From: Flavobacteriales bacterium UBA2619
Lineage (GTDB): Bacteria; Bacteroidota; Bacteroidia; Flavobacteriales_D; Sanyastnellaceae
Assembly: GCA_002339135.1 (NCBI GenBank)
Contig: DDJR01000037.1
Span: 1 to 12,228, forward strand
Direction: 5' to 3'
DNA length: 12,228 nucleotides
Below are positions 1 to 6,492 of this stretch, in pieces; position 1 is the first letter of the stretch, and each line of letters opens with the position of its first letter. The translations under genes and the position numbers were made by a program. Under the pieces are notes generated by a model that was given only the letters and a program-made list of their open reading frames with translations, was not told the DNA's origin and searched no databases.

Positions 1-14
1 AGTCTTAAGAATCA

Positions 15-941
15 GTGCGGAAATTTGAACTTACCGTTTTGGGGTGTGGTGCTGCGGCACCCACCCCTTATTTTTTAACGACATCTCAGTTGGTCAACAT
101 TCACGACCATTTGATTTTAATTGATGCTGGAGAAGGAGTCCAACTTACTCTTAGAAAACAAAGGTTAAAGTTTCAAAGAATACGAACAATATTGATCAGT
201 CACATGCATGCTGACCATGTCATGGGATTGCCTGGACTTATTGCAAGCATGAATCTTTTAGGTCGAAAATTAGAATTGGATGTATATGGTCCCAAGGAGC
301 TAGAAGGGTTTGTAAAGGGTGTTTGGCATAAAACAGAAACGCATGTTGATTTTCAAGTAAATTTCTTGGTCTTGGATTCAAAAAATCCGACGGAATTATT
401 TCGAACCAACAGTTATAAAGTTCAGTCTTTTCCAACAAAACATCGAATACCAACCTGTGGATTTAGATTGGAGGAGTTGGAATTAGCTTGGAATATCAAG
501 CCATACAGCAAGCAGAAAAACAAGATGAGTCTGCAGGAAATTATTGTATTGAAAAAGGGGAAGAAGGTGATCAGAGACAATGGTGACATCCTTGATCCTA
601 GTAAATGCTGTAACCCACCTAAAAAAGCACGGTCTTATGTTTTTGCTGCTGATACTGCATATACTCCAAAGGTTGTCGAGGCCGCAAAGGGCGCCACTCT
701 GCTGTATCATGAGGCGACATTTATGGAAGAGGAACAAGAGATTGCCAAGAAAACAATGCATTCAACTGCTTCAGATGCAGGTAGAGTAGCACTTGAATCA
801 GGTGTTGAAAACTTAATTATCGGACATTTTTCCAACAGATACAGAGACTTAAGTGGTCTCCATTTGGAAGCGGTTGAGATTTTTAAAAAAACTGTATTAG
901 CTGTTGAAGGAAAAACAATATTTTTAGATAGAATTACTTAA
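15..941 (+). CDS. rnz: Ribonuclease Z (tRNA 3'-processing endonuclease)
   Basis: Metallo-beta-lactamase-fold endonuclease that removes the 3' trailer from tRNA precursors in the cytoplasm. Visible family marks are the N-terminal LGCGAAAPTP strand (9-18), the zinc-binding HMHADH at 63-68 followed by VMGLPGL, a KHRIPTCGFRLEE block in the middle, FAADTAY, an LLYHEATF strand and the C-terminal HSTASDAG...IGHFSNRY block carrying the last histidine ligands. The 308 aa length fits the short bacterial RNase Z type. The start is GTG at 15: an in-frame TAA lies at 6-8 and the conserved N-terminal strand begins almost at once, so no other start is plausible. A reading frame entering from the left edge and stopping at 26-28 may be the tail of an upstream gene overlapping this start. 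The response regulator follows after a very short gap, so co-transcription is likely. Assignment is secure. Confidence 0.95.
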   Translation: MRKFELTVLGCGAAAPTPYFLTTSQLVNIHDHLILIDAGEGVQLTLRKQRLKFQRIRTILISHMHADHVMGLPGLIASMNLLGRKLELDVYGPKELEGFVKGVWHKTETHVDFQVNFLVLDSKNPTELFRTNSYKVQSFPTKHRIPTCGFRLEELELAWNIKPYSKQKNKMSLQEIIVLKKGKKVIRDNGDILDPSKCCNPPKKARSYVFAADTAYTPKVVEAAKGATLLYHEATFMEEEQEIAKKTMHSTASDAGRVALESGVENLIIGHFSNRYRDLSGLHLEAVEIFKKTVLAVEGKTIFLDRIT

Positions 942-955
942 CTTTGTTATCTAGA

Positions 956-1657
956 ATGATTCCAAATAGATCAATGAAAACATCTCAAACATCAATTATA
1001 ATTGCGGACAGTAGTACAATTAGTCGATTGGGTTTAAATGCTATCGTTAATCAGATGGATGGTTTTGTAGTTGTTGGTGAAGCTGAAAATTCAGACGCAG
1101 TTTTCGATTTAATTGTTGCCAAATCGCCTAAAATTGTGATTATTGATTTTTTAAGTGATGATTTTGACATTGAAACTGTCATGAATATCAAGAAGAAATT
1201 TCCAAATGTTTTCCTTCTTGCCATTACGCCCCTTCAAAATGGAAACACGCTTGTTAACGCTCTTCGTGCAGGTGTCGACAGTTACATCAAAAAATCATGT
1301 GATATACCAGAAGTTGTCGAAGCTATTCAGGTCACTTCAAAAGGTAGAAGTTTTTACTGTGGTAAAATTCTAGAAAAGATCAGAAAAGAATCGATTGATA
1401 TTTCAGAGATGAACCATGTTGATTTGACTTGTGATGCTGTGGTTTTAAGCAGAAGGGAAAAAGAAATTCTAGCACTAATTTCCGAAGGCCTCACCAACAG
1501 TAAAATTGCTGAAATGCTTTTTCTGAGCTCTCATACAATTACGACGCATAGAAAAAACATTATGTCTAAGCTGGGAGTTAAAAATACTGCAGGTATTGTT
1601 ATGTACGCCGTTAAATCCGGAATTGTAAGCCCCAACAAATTTCTATTTGCTTCTTGA
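956..1657 (+). CDS. LuxR/NarL-type response regulator, orphan
   Basis: Two-domain DNA-binding response regulator of 233 aa. The N-terminal receiver domain (about 13-135) has the presumed phospho-acceptor D64 in an IVIID strand, the switch Thr in LLAIT (T91) and the conserved Lys in SYIKK (K112). The C-terminal LuxR-type helix-turn-helix (about 164-224) is well conserved: LSRREKEIL, EGLTNSKIAEML, then the recognition helix SSHTITTHRKNIMSKLG. In the receiver the usual acidic pair is Ala-Asp instead of Asp-Asp, and the usual Met-Pro after the acceptor is replaced by LSDDFD, so phosphorylation may be weak or absent. No histidine kinase gene is in the window. The start is uncertain: TTG 944, ATG 956 and ATG 974 are all in frame, and the domain begins just after the last. 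I chose ATG 956. The gene sits directly behind rnz and is probably co-transcribed. Target genes cannot be inferred. Confidence 0.88.
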   Translation: MIPNRSMKTSQTSIIIADSSTISRLGLNAIVNQMDGFVVVGEAENSDAVFDLIVAKSPKIVIIDFLSDDFDIETVMNIKKKFPNVFLLAITPLQNGNTLVNALRAGVDSYIKKSCDIPEVVEAIQVTSKGRSFYCGKILEKIRKESIDISEMNHVDLTCDAVVLSRREKEILALISEGLTNSKIAEMLFLSSHTITTHRKNIMSKLGVKNTAGIVMYAVKSGIVSPNKFLFAS

Positions 1658-1734
1658 TATTCAGATAGTTGTATGTTATTTTGTTGAAGTATTTAATGAT
1701 TTATATATTATTGCGTAAGTAGTTTTACATATCA

Positions 1735-1766
1735 TTTGCATGGGCTTATTAAAATGAAGACCTTTG
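1735..1766 (+). promoter_or_regulatory. Possible Bacteroidota-type promoter ahead of ilvE
   Basis: TTTG at 1735-1738, a 20-base spacer, then GACCTTTG at 1759-1766. This matches the Bacteroidota consensus TTTG-N19-TAnnTTTG at all but one constrained base and one base of spacing. Transcription would begin near 1773, about 18 bases ahead of the ATG at 1791. A second weaker candidate lies at 1680-1713 (TTTG, 22 bases, TATTATTG). In AT-rich DNA such matches occur by chance, so this is tentative. Confidence 0.3.
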
Positions 1767-1790
1767 CACACCACCAAAGAGACTATAACC

Positions 1791-2858
1791 ATGTTGACAA
1801 AAGACTCTACCTTCGAGATAAATGTTTCAAAGACATCTTCTATTGATCAAGTTGATTTTGACAATATTGCGTTTGGAAAAGTATTCTCAGACCACGTATT
1901 TGTCATGGATTATGTTGATGGTGAATGGAAAAGAGGCAGTATAGAGCCTTTTGGACCGATGAGTTTAAGTCCTTCAACAATGGCTCTGCATTATGGCCAA
2001 GCTATTTTTGAAGGTATGAAGGCCTACCGTCAAGAAGATGGTAGCGTGAGTATGTTCAGACCTGGTGCCAATATTACAAGGTTTAATCGAAGTGCAAAAA
2101 GAATCTGCATGCCTGAAGTTCCTGAAGATGTTTTCATGCAGGCTTTGGTTGAACTTGTTAGCTTGGATGAAGCATGGGTGCCCGATGATCCCCAATCTTC
2201 ACTTTACATTAGACCCTTTCTTTTTGCAACAGATTCACATGTAGGCGTTAGGCCAAGCTTCAGTTATAAATTTATGATTTTCACTTGTCCTGTAGGCCAA
2301 TACTACAACAAGCCAGTGAGAGTGAAGGTTGAAACAAACTTCACTAGAGCTGCTAGAGGAGGTACTGGGGCAGCTAAGGCAGCAGGAAACTATGCTGCGG
2401 CATTGTTGCCTACAAAGCTCGCTCAGGATGAAGGTTATGATCAGCTGTTGTGGACAGATGCCAAGTCTCATAAAAACATTGAAGAGTGTGGAACGATGAA
2501 TGCAGCATTTGTAGTAGATGGAAAGTTGCTTGTGCCATCAACAAGTGATACAGTCCTTGCCGGAATAACGAGAGATAGTGCACTTACTTTAGCTACAGAT
2601 TTAGGAATTGATGTTGAATCTAGAGTCATTTCAGTTCAAGAACTTGAAGAAGCAGCTGAGAAAGGGCTTTTACAAGAGGCATTTGGCTTGGGGACAGCAG
2701 CTACGGTGTCTGTTATTTGTACAATAGGATTTGCTGAATTCGATTATGATTTGCCAGTCATTGCCGATTGGATCATTGCTCCTCAAATTAAATCAGCCCT
2801 TGATTCAGTGAGGCTTGGTACAGGAGAGGATAAGCATGGTTGGAACATCCCAGTGTGA
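1791..2858 (+). CDS. ilvE: Branched-chain amino acid aminotransferase
   Basis: PLP-dependent fold-type IV transaminase that interconverts leucine, isoleucine and valine with their 2-oxo acids using glutamate/2-oxoglutarate. It catalyses the last step of branched-chain amino acid synthesis or the first of degradation. The 355 aa protein has the class II BCAT layout: HYGQAIFEGMKAYR (67-80), RPGANITRFNRSA (90-102), LYIRPFLFATD (138-148), the cofactor-binding lysine in GAAKAAGNYAA (K196), and EECGTMNAAF, followed by a GITRDS phosphate-binding turn. The ATG at 1791 was chosen because it gives the usual family length. A TTG at 1764 would add nine residues with no family support. Its TGA stop shares the A with the ATG of msrA, so the two are probably translationally coupled. 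Assignment is secure. Confidence 0.95.
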   Translation: MLTKDSTFEINVSKTSSIDQVDFDNIAFGKVFSDHVFVMDYVDGEWKRGSIEPFGPMSLSPSTMALHYGQAIFEGMKAYRQEDGSVSMFRPGANITRFNRSAKRICMPEVPEDVFMQALVELVSLDEAWVPDDPQSSLYIRPFLFATDSHVGVRPSFSYKFMIFTCPVGQYYNKPVRVKVETNFTRAARGGTGAAKAAGNYAAALLPTKLAQDEGYDQLLWTDAKSHKNIEECGTMNAAFVVDGKLLVPSTSDTVLAGITRDSALTLATDLGIDVESRVISVQELEEAAEKGLLQEAFGLGTAATVSVICTIGFAEFDYDLPVIADWIIAPQIKSALDSVRLGTGEDKHGWNIPV

Positions 2859-3394
2859 TGAGTGAGTTAATATTAGGAGGTGGTTGTTTTTGGTGTACAG
2901 AAGCAGTTTTTTCCGAGATTAAAGGCGTGATATCGGTTCTGCCAGGTTACACAGGAGGAAATACGTTAAACCCAACGTATGCAGATATATGCACAGGTTC
3001 GACAGGTCATGCTGAGGTCATTAAAATCACCTACGATGAAAATATTTTAAACATCGTTGATTTGTTTGTTGTTTTTTTTTCAACTCACAATCCCACAACT
3101 TTAAATAGACAGGGTGGCGATGTTGGAACACAGTATCGATCTGTCATATTTTATGACTCTCCTATGTCAAAAGAACAATCTGAAATGGCCATTCATGCAG
3201 CAACAAGCAGCGGCGAATTTCCAGATCCAGTTGTAACAAGTCTTGAGAAATTAAGTGTATTTTACCCGGCTGAAAATTATCATGAAGACTATTATGCAAA
3301 GAACAGCAACGCTTCTTACTGTTCTTTTGTCATCACACCAAAGCTTGAGAAATTTAAATTAAAATTCGCATCACTTTTGAAAGACGCGGATTAG
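2858..3394 (+). CDS. msrA: Peptide-methionine (S)-S-oxide reductase
   Basis: Repairs oxidised methionine by reducing the S-epimer of methionine sulfoxide, free or in proteins. The 178 aa protein has the catalytic motif GGCFWCTEA (8-16) with nucleophile C10 and a second cysteine C13, GYTGG (30-34), TGHAEVIKITYD (49-60), a THNPTTLNRQGGDVGTQYRS block (77-95), and a late C155 in SYCSFVI suited to resolving the disulfide. It is a stand-alone MsrA with no MsrB fusion. The ATG at 2858 overlaps the ilvE stop (TGATG). A TTG at 2840 is less likely because the catalytic strand starts a few residues after the ATG. The GGAGG at about 2877-2881 encodes part of the glycine run and is not a ribosome-binding site. 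A run of nine T at 3072-3080 lies in the reading frame. Confidence 0.95.
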   Translation: MSELILGGGCFWCTEAVFSEIKGVISVLPGYTGGNTLNPTYADICTGSTGHAEVIKITYDENILNIVDLFVVFFSTHNPTTLNRQGGDVGTQYRSVIFYDSPMSKEQSEMAIHAATSSGEFPDPVVTSLEKLSVFYPAENYHEDYYAKNSNASYCSFVITPKLEKFKLKFASLLKDAD

Positions 3395-3395
3395 A

Positions 3396-3420
3396 CTCAA
3401 GCTACTCTTCGAGTCTTGAG
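3396..3420. terminator. Bulged hairpin at the msrA / LPP20 convergent junction
   Basis: The bases CTCAAG (3396-3401) pair with CTTGAG (3415-3420), and ACTC (3404-3407) pairs with GAGT (3411-3414) around a TTC loop. This gives a ten-pair stem with a two-base bulge. It lies just after the msrA stop and covers the last codons of the opposing gene, as expected for a bidirectional terminator. Neither side is followed by a clean T tract, so it could be a weak terminator or only an RNA 3'-end stabiliser. Confidence 0.35.
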
Positions 3421-3938
3421 ATTTCTTGATCACACATGTTAATGACTTGCGTTCTAACCATGGGATTGATATTTGTATCAACTTTCGCTATTTTTTTCAG
3501 GAAACGAAACATGGCGGCTTTTTTTATTTCATACGCAACATAAACAGCATACTTTCCATCATCTTGTATGAACTTTTTTGAGCCTGTTTGTCTTAAATCA
3601 ACAATGGTTGTATTCGTTATCTCTCGTGTCAGGCTTTTAAACACTTCTACAGCTTGATTTACATGCTCGCCTTGCACTTCTTGCATGTAGTTGTCTGTAA
3701 CTACCTGTATTGAAGTTGAAACCATTTGAGCTAATGCTTTGTGAGCTTCTAAATTCGCTTTTGAAGTTGAAACGTTTTCATTGTTGCTAACACCTTTTCC
3801 AGTGGCTTTAAAATATCTAGCATTCGATAGGTATGAGTTTCCTGAAAAGGGTTCATTTACCTTCGTCCCAAAGCTTGAAGAACAACTAGAAGAGCAAACG
3901 ACTAAAAAGGCCAAGAATGTAATGGAAAATAATTTCAT
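3402..3938 (-). CDS. LPP20-like exported protein, probable lipoprotein
   Basis: Small exported protein of 178 aa resembling the LPP20 lipoprotein family found in Bacteroidota, whose molecular function is not established. It starts MKLFSITFLAFLVVC with a typical hydrophobic signal segment, then SSSCSSSF. C15 and C19 are the candidate lipidated cysteines, but neither has a textbook lipobox: C15 has Val at -1 and C19 has Ser at -3. The mature part has the family's features: YFKATGKGVS (about 41-50), an alanine-rich helix SKANLEAHKALAQMV, a VTDNYMQE segment, and a C-terminal beta strand GKYAVYVAYEIKKA. The ATG at 3938 was chosen over one at 3986 because it places the signal peptide at the N-terminus. 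It is transcribed alone, divergent from the DUF6913 gene and tail-to-tail with msrA (7-base gap). Export is well supported; lipidation and family placement are inferred. Confidence 0.78.
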   Translation of the reverse strand: MKLFSITFLAFLVVCSSSCSSSFGTKVNEPFSGNSYLSNARYFKATGKGVSNNENVSTSKANLEAHKALAQMVSTSIQVVTDNYMQEVQGEHVNQAVEVFKSLTREITNTTIVDLRQTGSKKFIQDDGKYAVYVAYEIKKAAMFRFLKKIAKVDTNINPMVRTQVINMCDQEISRLEE

Positions 3939-4014
3939 ATTAAAAAGTGTAATATTTTGCCGAAAAGTAAGCATCAACCGTGCCACAGTATGGTTACGAA
4001 CTTATCTTTGAATT

Positions 4015-4587
4015 GTGAATTTAAAAGATCGCATAAAAGTACAAATTACGAAATGGTTTCTAGCCAGAGAATCAATTTCGAAAAGATATCGTCAAGGATG
4101 TAATCTTAGAAACGCAAAACATGTTGGTTTAATTTACTTAGAACGTGATTTCGAGTTTCGCAAGACCATCATTGATTTGTCCAGACATTTAAAAGAGGAG
4201 TTAGATGTCAAGAGTGTGTCAGTTTTGTCTTACGTGGATGCAGATGCGAAGGATACACCCAGGTGGTTAGTGAAAAAGCTCTCAAGCGGATACTTTTGTA
4301 AATCTGATCTTAACTGGTATTCTAAACCAACTTCAGAGGTTGCAAATTTTTCAAACATTGAATTTGATATCTTAATCGACTTAGAAGTTGATCCTGTACT
4401 GCCTTTAAAATTTGTACTTAAATCCTCTAGAGCAAAAATGAAAGTGGGGCCTGAACAAGTCGATTGCCTTCATGATTATGACATCACTATAGGAAGGTCT
4501 AAAGATCATGAGAAAGATGAAATGAAGATTTGGAAAGAGCAAACGGAACGTACATTTGAGTTTATAACTCAAGCAAACATTCGATAG
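4015..4587 (+). CDS. DUF6913 family protein, function unknown
   Basis: Cytoplasmic protein of 190 aa without signal peptide or membrane segment. I recognise it as the Bacteroidota-restricted DUF6913 family, typically next to dapA, from its pattern: a basic N-terminal helix, KHVGLIYLE (about 35-43), a helix with conserved acidic residues, a VSVLSYVD strand, SDLNWYSKP (96-104), the FDILIDLE strand, and a SRAKMKVGP segment (about 138-146). No catalytic motif is visible. The start is GTG at 4015; no upstream ATG is available before a stop and family members begin similarly. A TATCTTTG box lies immediately upstream at 4003-4010. Only one base separates the stop codon from the ATG of dapA, so the two are very likely co-translated. 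Whether it acts on lysine or cell-wall metabolism is unknown. Confidence 0.82.
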   Translation: MNLKDRIKVQITKWFLARESISKRYRQGCNLRNAKHVGLIYLERDFEFRKTIIDLSRHLKEELDVKSVSVLSYVDADAKDTPRWLVKKLSSGYFCKSDLNWYSKPTSEVANFSNIEFDILIDLEVDPVLPLKFVLKSSRAKMKVGPEQVDCLHDYDITIGRSKDHEKDEMKIWKEQTERTFEFITQANIR

Positions 4588-4588
4588 T

Positions 4589-5476
4589 ATGATTAATTTA
4601 AGTGGATTAGGCATTGCCTTAGTCACCCCCTTTACAGACAATGGCAAAGTCGATTTTCCAGCACTTCAAAGATTGGTTGAACATTTAATTTCTGGTTCAT
4701 GCGATTTTTTAGTTGTACTAGGAACAACTGCTGAGACACCTACTCTAACAGTCGAAGAGCAAAGGCTAGTTTTGGATTTCGTGATTGAGATCAATGCCAA
4801 AAGAAAATCGATTGTTGTAGGTCTTGCAGGTAACAATACTGCAGCCCTGTGCGAACGTATTGAAAATTTTGACCTTGCTGGAGTTGATGCCGTTTTAAGT
4901 GCTTGTCCCCACTATAACAAGCCAACTCAAGCTGGACTTCTTGCTCACTTTACAGCAGTGGCAGAGTCTTCAAATAAACCTGTATTGTTGTACAATGTTC
5001 CTTCTCGAACTGGTTGTAACCTAGAGGCCGCCACAACAATTTCGCTCGCCAATCACCCAAATATATTTGGGATTAAAGAGGCAAGTGGTGATTTAACTCA
5101 AATTGATTTCATCTTAAAAAATCGACCAGCTAATTTCTTGGTTTTTTCAGGTGATGATGCACTCACACTCTCAATGATTGCTTCAGGTTCAGATGGAGTA
5201 ATTTCAGTTATAGGTAATGCTCTTCCGAATATATTCGGTGAAATGGTTCACCAAGTTTTGTTTGGCCAAATCATTGAAGCAAGAAAATCACACTTGGATT
5301 TAGTCGATGCTATTGAAGCCATTTTTTCTGAGGGAAACCCTTCTGGAATTAAAGCGATGTTAGAGCACTTGGGAATTTGCTCTTCCTTCGTTCGATTGCC
5401 GCTTGTTCCTGCTTCCCAAGAGTTGAAAGACAGGTTGTACAAATGTCTTGCGGAACTCGAAGTAGTGCCTAGCTGA
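4589..5476 (+). CDS. dapA: 4-hydroxy-tetrahydrodipicolinate synthase
   Basis: Class I aldolase-fold enzyme condensing pyruvate with aspartate semialdehyde, the first committed step to diaminopimelate (peptidoglycan) and lysine. The 295 aa protein has the expected landmarks: GIALVTPF (8-15), GTTAET (45-50) with the two active-site threonines, the HYNKPTQAGL segment (108-117), the catalytic Tyr in YNVPSRTG (Y135, with R140 for substrate binding), and the Schiff-base lysine in GIKEASGD (K163). The family motif GTTGE reads GTTAE here, a substitution I do not regard as disabling. The ATG at 4589 is one base after the DUF6913 stop. It converges on the transketolase operon with a 53-base gap that shows no convincing terminator. 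Confidence 0.95.
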   Translation: MINLSGLGIALVTPFTDNGKVDFPALQRLVEHLISGSCDFLVVLGTTAETPTLTVEEQRLVLDFVIEINAKRKSIVVGLAGNNTAALCERIENFDLAGVDAVLSACPHYNKPTQAGLLAHFTAVAESSNKPVLLYNVPSRTGCNLEAATTISLANHPNIFGIKEASGDLTQIDFILKNRPANFLVFSGDDALTLSMIASGSDGVISVIGNALPNIFGEMVHQVLFGQIIEARKSHLDLVDAIEAIFSEGNPSGIKAMLEHLGICSSFVRLPLVPASQELKDRLYKCLAELEVVPS

Positions 5477-5529
5477 ACACGGTCATTGCATCTCAACTGA
5501 GACTTAACTCTTGAAGAAATCCGACACGT

Positions 5530-6492
5530 TTAGAACAACTCTAATGTTTTTGAGACGATAGCATCTGCATTCAATCCATACTTGTCCATTAATTGTGTAG
5601 GCGTGCCGCTTTCGCCAAAGCTGTCATCAACTGCGACCATGCGCATGGGAGTGGGGTTGTTTTCAGCGAGAACCTGAGCTACAGAGCTTCCAAGACCACC
5701 CAGTCTTTGGTGTTCTTCAGCTGTAACGACTTTGCCAGTTCGAGCAGCACTGTCTAGAATTGCTTTGGCATCAAGCGGCTTGATGGTGTGCATGTTAATC
5801 ACATCAGCATTGATTCCTTTCTCTTTCAATATTTGCGCTGCTTTAATTGCCTCCCATACCATGTATCCAGTTGCAACAATGGTCACATCGTCTCCACTCA
5901 TTAACTTCTGAGCCTTGCCGATTTCGAAAGGTGCATCAGTCTTGTAGAAAACAGGAAGCTTAGGTCGTCCAAATCGAAGGTACACGGGCCCCTCATAATC
6001 GGCAATTGCAAGTGTTGCTTGACGTGTTTGTTCATAATCTGCAGGACAAATCACGGTCATGTTGGGAAGCATCTTCATCATTCCTATGTCTTCTAAAATT
6101 TGATGGGTAGCTCCATCTTCCCCTAGGGTTAGTCCAGCGTGAGAAGCACAGATTTTCACATTCTTTTCACTGTAAGCTACTGATTGACGGATTTGATCAT
6201 AAACACGTCCTGTAGAGAAATTGGCAAATGTTCCAGTGAAGGGTATCTTTCCACCAATTGTCATTCCCGCTGCCATACTGATCATATTTGCTTCAGCTAT
6301 TCCCACTTGGAAAAATCGATTGGGATGAGCATCTCTAAAGTCGCCCATTTTCAACGACCCAGTTAAATCTGCGCACAATGCCACAACTTCTGGGTGTGTT
6401 GTACCTAACTCAAGAAGAGCCGCCCCAAACCCACTGCGAGTATCTTTCGATTCAGTAGGGTTAAATGAAATAAAATTAGAAGAATCAGTCAT
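5530..6492 (-). CDS. Transketolase, C-terminal (pyrimidine-binding) subunit
   Basis: Second half of a split transketolase, 320 aa. It supplies the pyrimidine-binding domain and the C-terminal domain. Transketolase moves two-carbon units between sugar phosphates in the non-oxidative pentose phosphate pathway. Visible features are ALCADLTGSLKM near residue 40, VGIAEANM with the catalytic glutamate (E67) that activates thiamine diphosphate, GTFANFSTGRVYDQIRQ, the CASHAGLTLGEDGATHQ block, and a C-terminal domain with VVTAEEHQRLGGLGS and DSFGESGTP. The start ATG at 6492 lies inside the end of the upstream VWA gene (8-base overlap), suggesting translational coupling. The cognate N-terminal subunit is encoded at 7941-8783. 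The motifs also fit related DXS-type proteins, but the paired N-terminal subunit argues for transketolase. Confidence 0.93.
   Translation of the reverse strand: MTDSSNFISFNPTESKDTRSGFGAALLELGTTHPEVVALCADLTGSLKMGDFRDAHPNRFFQVGIAEANMISMAAGMTIGGKIPFTGTFANFSTGRVYDQIRQSVAYSEKNVKICASHAGLTLGEDGATHQILEDIGMMKMLPNMTVICPADYEQTRQATLAIADYEGPVYLRFGRPKLPVFYKTDAPFEIGKAQKLMSGDDVTIVATGYMVWEAIKAAQILKEKGINADVINMHTIKPLDAKAILDSAARTGKVVTAEEHQRLGGLGSSVAQVLAENNPTPMRMVAVDDSFGESGTPTQLMDKYGLNADAIVSKTLELF

Noticed and set aside
1..28. Open frame from the left edge ending in TGA at 26-28, possibly the tail of an upstream gene overlapping rnz
   Set aside because: Only eight codons are visible, too few to show that it is coding or to name it.
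1658..1790. Possible small RNA or riboswitch in the 133-base gap ahead of ilvE
   Set aside because: No stable stem-loop, terminator-like structure or known leader-peptide pattern (a run of Leu, Ile or Val codons) was seen; only promoter-like boxes are present.
2870..2882. Strong-looking Shine-Dalgarno (AGGAGG) near the start of msrA
   Set aside because: It lies downstream of the msrA ATG and encodes the glycine run next to the catalytic cysteine; no start codon with a sensible protein follows.
5491..5502. Inverted repeat TCTCA/TGAGA between dapA and the transketolase C-terminal gene
   Set aside because: The loop would be two bases, or the stem only four pairs, with no T tract; too weak to call a terminator.
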